A stretch of DNA of 64,000 bases. Origin: Blakeslea trispora. Lineage: Eukaryota > Mucoromycota > Mucoromycetes > Mucorales > Choanephoraceae. Shown here piece by piece: positions 59,867 to 64,000 of the stretch. Made by a program: the position numbers and the translations under genes. The DNA is taken from the NCBI GenBank assembly GCA_025331445.1, contig JAIWNE010000030.1:1-64000 (forward strand), in the 5' to 3' direction. The notes under the pieces were generated by a model, which made no database searches, was not told where the DNA came from, and saw only the letters and a program-made list of their open reading frames with translations. Every line of letters starts with the position of its first letter. Positions within the stretch are counted from its first letter, which is position 1.

Positions 59867-61307
59867 CAAATCTTTCAATTAATGTTACATGTCAGTTTTT
59901 TGTCAAAATTCTAGGATAAAGGATAGTTTTTGTAGAAACCAGTGAGAAATATTTAACAAAGCAAAGACAGAAATTTGCTTAGCTAACCAAGTATAAGATA
60001 GAAAAGAGAGTACAATGACAGAGCAAACTATCAAGGAAACATTTTATTAATACTAAAATAACTCAAAGTGTATATGAATCATTAGCATATAAAATGGGAA
60101 GTAGAACAAAGATTTGCATCTAATTCATGTATGGTAGGAGATCAGAATGAAGAAGACATTGAATAGGAGACACAGAGTTGGATTCAGACAAGTGAGAAGA
60201 AGTAAAAAATAATAAAGTGTTAGGAAAATCTCTGTGCATAACAGTATGTGATGAACATTAGGTCTTGAATCATCCAATATCAATAAGGGTAAAGGCAAAG
60301 AGGATACAATGGAGGGAATGTGATGAAATGCAACGAGTAGGGAGATATCAGAGGCCTCGTAGAAGAAATGCTAATGATCGAGAGATAATGAAAATGCTTC
60401 AAATATATGCAATATGATGTATAGATATAGTTCCAGCAAGTATAAGAAAACGAAATGATGGTGTTTGTAAACTGCTTACGCTTGGAAGTTGATTACAACT
60501 TTAAATAAAATAGAGTGAGCGTCACTTTGAACTAGAAAAGATGCTTAGAGTGGTCCTTAAAAATGACAAAGAAATAAAGGATAAAATACCAGATAAGATC
60601 TATTTAAATGGTTATGCTCAGCTTAAGAGGTGTCAACTAGTTAGAATCAAGTACAATATTTGAGTCAGATTAAACAATTGGTTATCAAAGTTATCTGTTA
60701 CTTAATAGGTTGATTGAAACCACTGAATTAGAGCATATGTTGATAGTACTTTTGCAAAACTAAAATTTCATCAATTTAAACTTGGCTCATATAACAGTAA
60801 CTCGTGTGAAAACAAAATATTATCTAGAAGAACCAAGAGACTTCTATGAGCCTCTCTTTGTGACTTGTAGAACTCTTTCTGCTCCTTGGTGTTTGTTTTG
60901 TTGTTTTGTATTGTATGACAGGGCGTCATGACTGACATGCGCTTTTTATCAACTTTTTCCCATTCTAATCAGTAATGCAACATTGAATTAATATCTTACT
61001 AGTTTTAGAGCTTAGACAGTGCAAAAATGTCAGCGTAAGAGCAAATCGTTTATGGGCATAAAAAAGTCGGATGATATACTCTCAAAAAATGGGTTTATCG
61101 ACGAGTTGTCTTAAGGTAAGAAAAAAGGCAACCACGCATTTAGTGTACAAACATAACTCTATAAGTAAAATGCGCATAATATACTTTGGTATAGTACAAA
61201 TATTTTGGCTTAGTGGGAAAAGAATGCTAAAGCTGAAAATATATAAAAGTTTGTTTCTGCTATCAGAGTTAGAAAACTACTTTCTTCCGCATAAATCAAC
61301 TTTGGAT
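59867..61307. other. Intergenic, with a likely old LINE remnant
   Basis: AT-rich, no intact gene. The part 60060-60400 shows patchy likeness to the LINE 3' region (aagggtaaaggcaaag against aagggtacaggcaaag; on the minus strand IFA-TL-I in place of IFACTLLGI), so it may be an old, decayed LINE. An open stretch upstream of the b5-ACAD start (61071-61307) starts ahead of the b5 domain and is probably 5' UTR or intron. Confidence 0.4.
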
Positions 61308-63094
61308 ATGCCTCAAGAAAAGCTTTATAGTGAAGAACAAGTACGCAAGCATTCAACTTTAGGCGATTTGTGGGTGATCATTGATGGGAGTGTGTATGAT
61401 CTCACTCGCTTTGCAAACCTTCACCCAGGAGGTCAAGCACCATTGGTAGAACTTGCAGGCAAAGACGCTACCGAAGCCTTCTACAGTCTCCATCGACAGG
61501 AAGTTTTGAAGAGATATGCTCAGTATAAAATTGGTGTGCTTGAAAATTTCGAGCCTCAAATTGAATGGCAAGGGGATGGTGCTTTATCCAATGTTCCTTA
61601 TGCTGAGCACAGTGCGTTTCAGGGATTCAAATCGCCTTATTATAAGTATGTCTCATTTAATGTCTCATTCAACTTTACTAGCCCAGTTGACTTACCAAAA
61701 AACGGTTGATTTTGATTAGAGAATCACATTTTGCGTTTAGACAAGCTATTCGTAAAATACTAGACCCAATGATGGAGGAAGCACGCGATTGCGATGGTTC
61801 AGGCGACAAGCCTTCAGATAATTTTGTCCGAAAGCTTGGATCCCTTGGCATTTTTGCTCTCACTGCAGGACATCCCGAGTATCTTGGTGATTCTGCCTTA
61901 CCTGGTGGTATTAGTGTAAAAGACTATGACTATTTTCATAGTCTGCTTCTGCATGCTGAATTTGCTCGCTTCTGTACGCCTGGATTCAATTCTGGTTTGA
62001 TGGGTGGTTTGAATATTTCTCTACCCATTGTTGTGAATTTTGGAAGACCAGAACTTAAAGCCAAAGTAGTGCCTGAGGTTTTGTCAGGAAGGAAGAGAAT
62101 CGTGTTGGCTGTCACTGAGCCTTATATAGGTAGCGATGTAGCGAACATTACAACATCAGCCGTCAAAACCCCTGATGGAAAATACTACATTGTAAATGGT
62201 GTTAAAAAATGGGTTACTGCTGGTAAGTACTTTCTTTTCTTTAAGAAACCAAAAGAGTAAAGATGGTTTCGTAATTGACAAGTACGGTTGTAGGACAATT
62301 CTCAGATTATTTTTCGACGGCCGTCAAGACCGACAAAGGGATATCTATGCTACTGATCGAGCGTACAGATGGTGTAGAAACTAAGCCAATACCTACTTCT
62401 TATTCAGAAAGCTCAGGCACATCATACGTAACTTTCACAGATGTAAAAGTACCTGTTGGTAACCTTTTGGGTAAAGAGAACAAGGGCTTTCATGCTATTC
62501 TTTCAAACTTCAATTATGAGAGATGGTCAATGATAGCATCGGGAACGATGAGTGCTCGGATTCTTGTTGAGGAATGCTTCAAATGGGCTCATCAGCGAAA
62601 AGTGTTTGGAAAACGATTGATTGATCAGCCTGTCATCCGATTCAAGCTTGCTAAAATGGTAGGTGGCATTCTTATCTGAGGGTGTATTCATCTTAACACC
62701 TCTTCTTGCAATAGATAGCTGCAGTAGAGAGTGCACATAGCTGGGTTGAAAGCTTGACCTATCAAATGAATCAAATGAACTATAAAGAACAAGCTGATAA
62801 GCTTGCTGGACCCATTGCTCTTTGTAAGTTCCAAGTAACCAGAATAATGCATGAAGTGTCGGACGATGCTTGCCAGATATTTGGTGGCAGAGCTGTCACA
62901 AAAACAGGCATGGGCAAAAGAATCGAAAGTTTCCAAAGATGTTACAAGGTAAAATTATGGATTGCTTCCTGGATATCACATATGACTAAATTTCACTCTA
63001 GTTTGCTGCTATTTTGGGTGGCTCAGAAGAGATCGTGGCTGACCTGGGTGTAAAGCAAGCAATGAGAAAGTTTCCTGCTGGTGCTCGATTATGA
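61308..63094 (+). CDS. Cytochrome b5-acyl-CoA dehydrogenase fusion protein
   Basis: Five exons close in phase (61308-61645, 61720-62222, 62294-62658, 62715-62948, 63002-63094), 510 codons. ATG 61308 begins MPQEKLYSEEQVRKHSTLGD. Residues 1-80 form a cytochrome b5 domain with the heme ligands in NLHPGGQAPLVELAGKD (His39) and FYSLHRQE (His62). Residues about 115-510 are an acyl-CoA dehydrogenase: LAVTEPYIGSDVANI (FAD/substrate loop), GVKKWVTAGQFSDYF, NYERWSMIASGTMSARILVE, WAHQRKVFGKRLIDQPVIRF, and the C-terminal CQIFGGRAVTKTGMGKRIE and GGSEEIVADLGVKQAM. This fusion is known in fungi; the b5 may pass electrons from the flavin. No clear peroxisomal or mitochondrial signal (C-terminus ARL is only a weak PTS1-like match). 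The substrate is unknown. Confidence 0.9.
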
Positions 63095-63153
63095 GATGTG
63101 ATTCAAACCCCTTTAAATAACAATAGCCATATCAATAAATAGGTGCTGTTTAT

Positions 63154-64000
63154 TTAGTCTCTTTGACTTGCATTCAATATTTGAAGAATACGAAGGAAAA
63201 GGTTAATCATGTCCATATAAAGACTGGTTGAGGCCATAATATAGTCTTCAGGTGAATGTCGATTAAAAATCAAATAGGTGTCAAATATGATATAACCCGA
63301 AAAAATAATCACGCCACCAATGGCAAGTGGTATATCCATGCCAGAAAAAAAGGGCAGAAGCATACCTCCTATAAGCAAAGTACAAGCACCAGCAAAAAGC
63401 CTATTGAACGATTCCAAGCGAAGCAGTTAGATAATTTTTGCAAGTAAATCAATAAGCAGATATAGACTTACAATGGTCCCATACCGCTAAAGTCCCATTT
63501 CGATTGAAGCGTAAATAAGGTCAATCCAAAAAATACGCCGAGTGTAATAATCAGAGCTTCTAGTACAATCATTTGATCATAAAAGGAAGTGATAGTGCCC
63601 ACCATATGGCTTTCTAGCAATGTGAACAATGCAAGCAGGTAGTAATTTAGCGGTGTTGAACGAGCCTTCCACATAAGTGCAAAGAGGACACTCAGTGAGC
63701 CAAACATAGACATAAATATCATCCATGGACTAAAGAATAAAAAGTTTAGTTCACTTTTAGTGTAAGATGAACTATAGCATTACTTTGTCTGAACCCAATG
63801 CTTGATGCCATCATTGAACATGTAAACACTTGAGAGCAAACTGGTAGCCAGCAGTTGAACAGTCAAGATAGAATACACCTTCCTAACAAACTCTACATGG
63901 GCAAATAAGGATGCAGCTTGATTGTATGCATAATTAACGTACGCATTCTAATCTCAGTTGTACTATTGGCAACTGTTTCCTTCATCATGTCATCAACAAG
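63154..64000 (-). CDS. Bax inhibitor-1 family membrane protein (LFG4/Bxi1-like), partial
   Basis: Runs off the right edge, so the N-terminus is missing. Minus-strand exons read VRKVYSILTVQLLATSLLSS and VYMFNDGIKHWVQTK, then PWMIFMSMFGSLSVLFALMW, LVGTITSFYD-like and VLEALIITLGVFFGLTLFTL, QSKWDFSGMGPL, then LFAGACTLLIGGMLLPFF, GGVIIFSGYIIFDTYLIF and MDMINLFLRILQILNASQRD to the stop at 63154. The FTLQSKWDFSGMGP segment and the seven-helix layout are those of TMBIM4/LFG4 and yeast Bxi1, ER or vacuole/Golgi proteins linked to calcium and stress. It is tail-to-tail with the b5-ACAD gene (59 bp between stops). Confidence 0.9.

Overview
The window looks like nuclear DNA of a Mucorales-type fungus (Mucoromycota). 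The evidence is many short (about 50-120 bp) GT-AG introns, AT-rich intergenic DNA, fungal housekeeping genes with intact splice phases, and decayed mobile elements of types common in that group. The genus is an inference; no rRNA or other marker is present.

Layout. 1-5.6 kb is a repeat graveyard: a frameshifted transposase-like ORF, a pseudogene of a PD-(D/E)XK-like family, and a DIRS/RNase H-type retroelement scrap. 5.8-38.2 kb is a gene-rich block: ITC1-like chromatin-remodelling subunit, STT4 phosphatidylinositol 4-kinase, a DnaJC28-type mitochondrial protein, a PPxY-tailed membrane protein, a mitochondrial carrier, nucleoporin NDC1, SEC12 (only 15 bp after NDC1), a short conserved membrane protein, kinetochore SPC25, a SET/NAP histone chaperone, a His/Asp-rich secreted protein, 6-phosphogluconolactonase and an RRM/zinc-knuckle/RS splicing factor.

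38.7-54.5 kb is an accessory island bounded by a 1.35-kb, nearly identical inverted duplication of a multi-exon gene with a PD-(D/E)XK-like motif. The right copy is complete (358 codons, six exons, all phases closing); the left copy has lost its 5' exons at a Tc1-like transposase fragment. Between the arms lie two near-identical 214-bp foldback elements, a DDE transposon whose protein carries a DEDDy 3'-5' exonuclease domain, two truncated LINE copies (one inserted into the DDE element's terminal repeat with a visible target-site duplication), a tandem 242-bp duplication and another transposase scrap.

55.8-64 kb returns to ordinary genes: trimethyllysine dioxygenase (carnitine synthesis), tRNA-Leu(AAG), a cytochrome b5-acyl-CoA dehydrogenase fusion, and a Bax-inhibitor-1 family protein running off the right edge.

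Functionally the genes are mixed: lipid and secretory pathway (STT4, SEC12), nucleus and mitosis (ITC1, NDC1, SPC25, SET), carbon and fatty-acid metabolism (PGL, TMLH, b5-ACAD). No clustering into one pathway is evident. The most unusual item is the PD-(D/E)XK-like family (one complete copy, one truncated copy, one diverged pseudogene). Its function is unknown.
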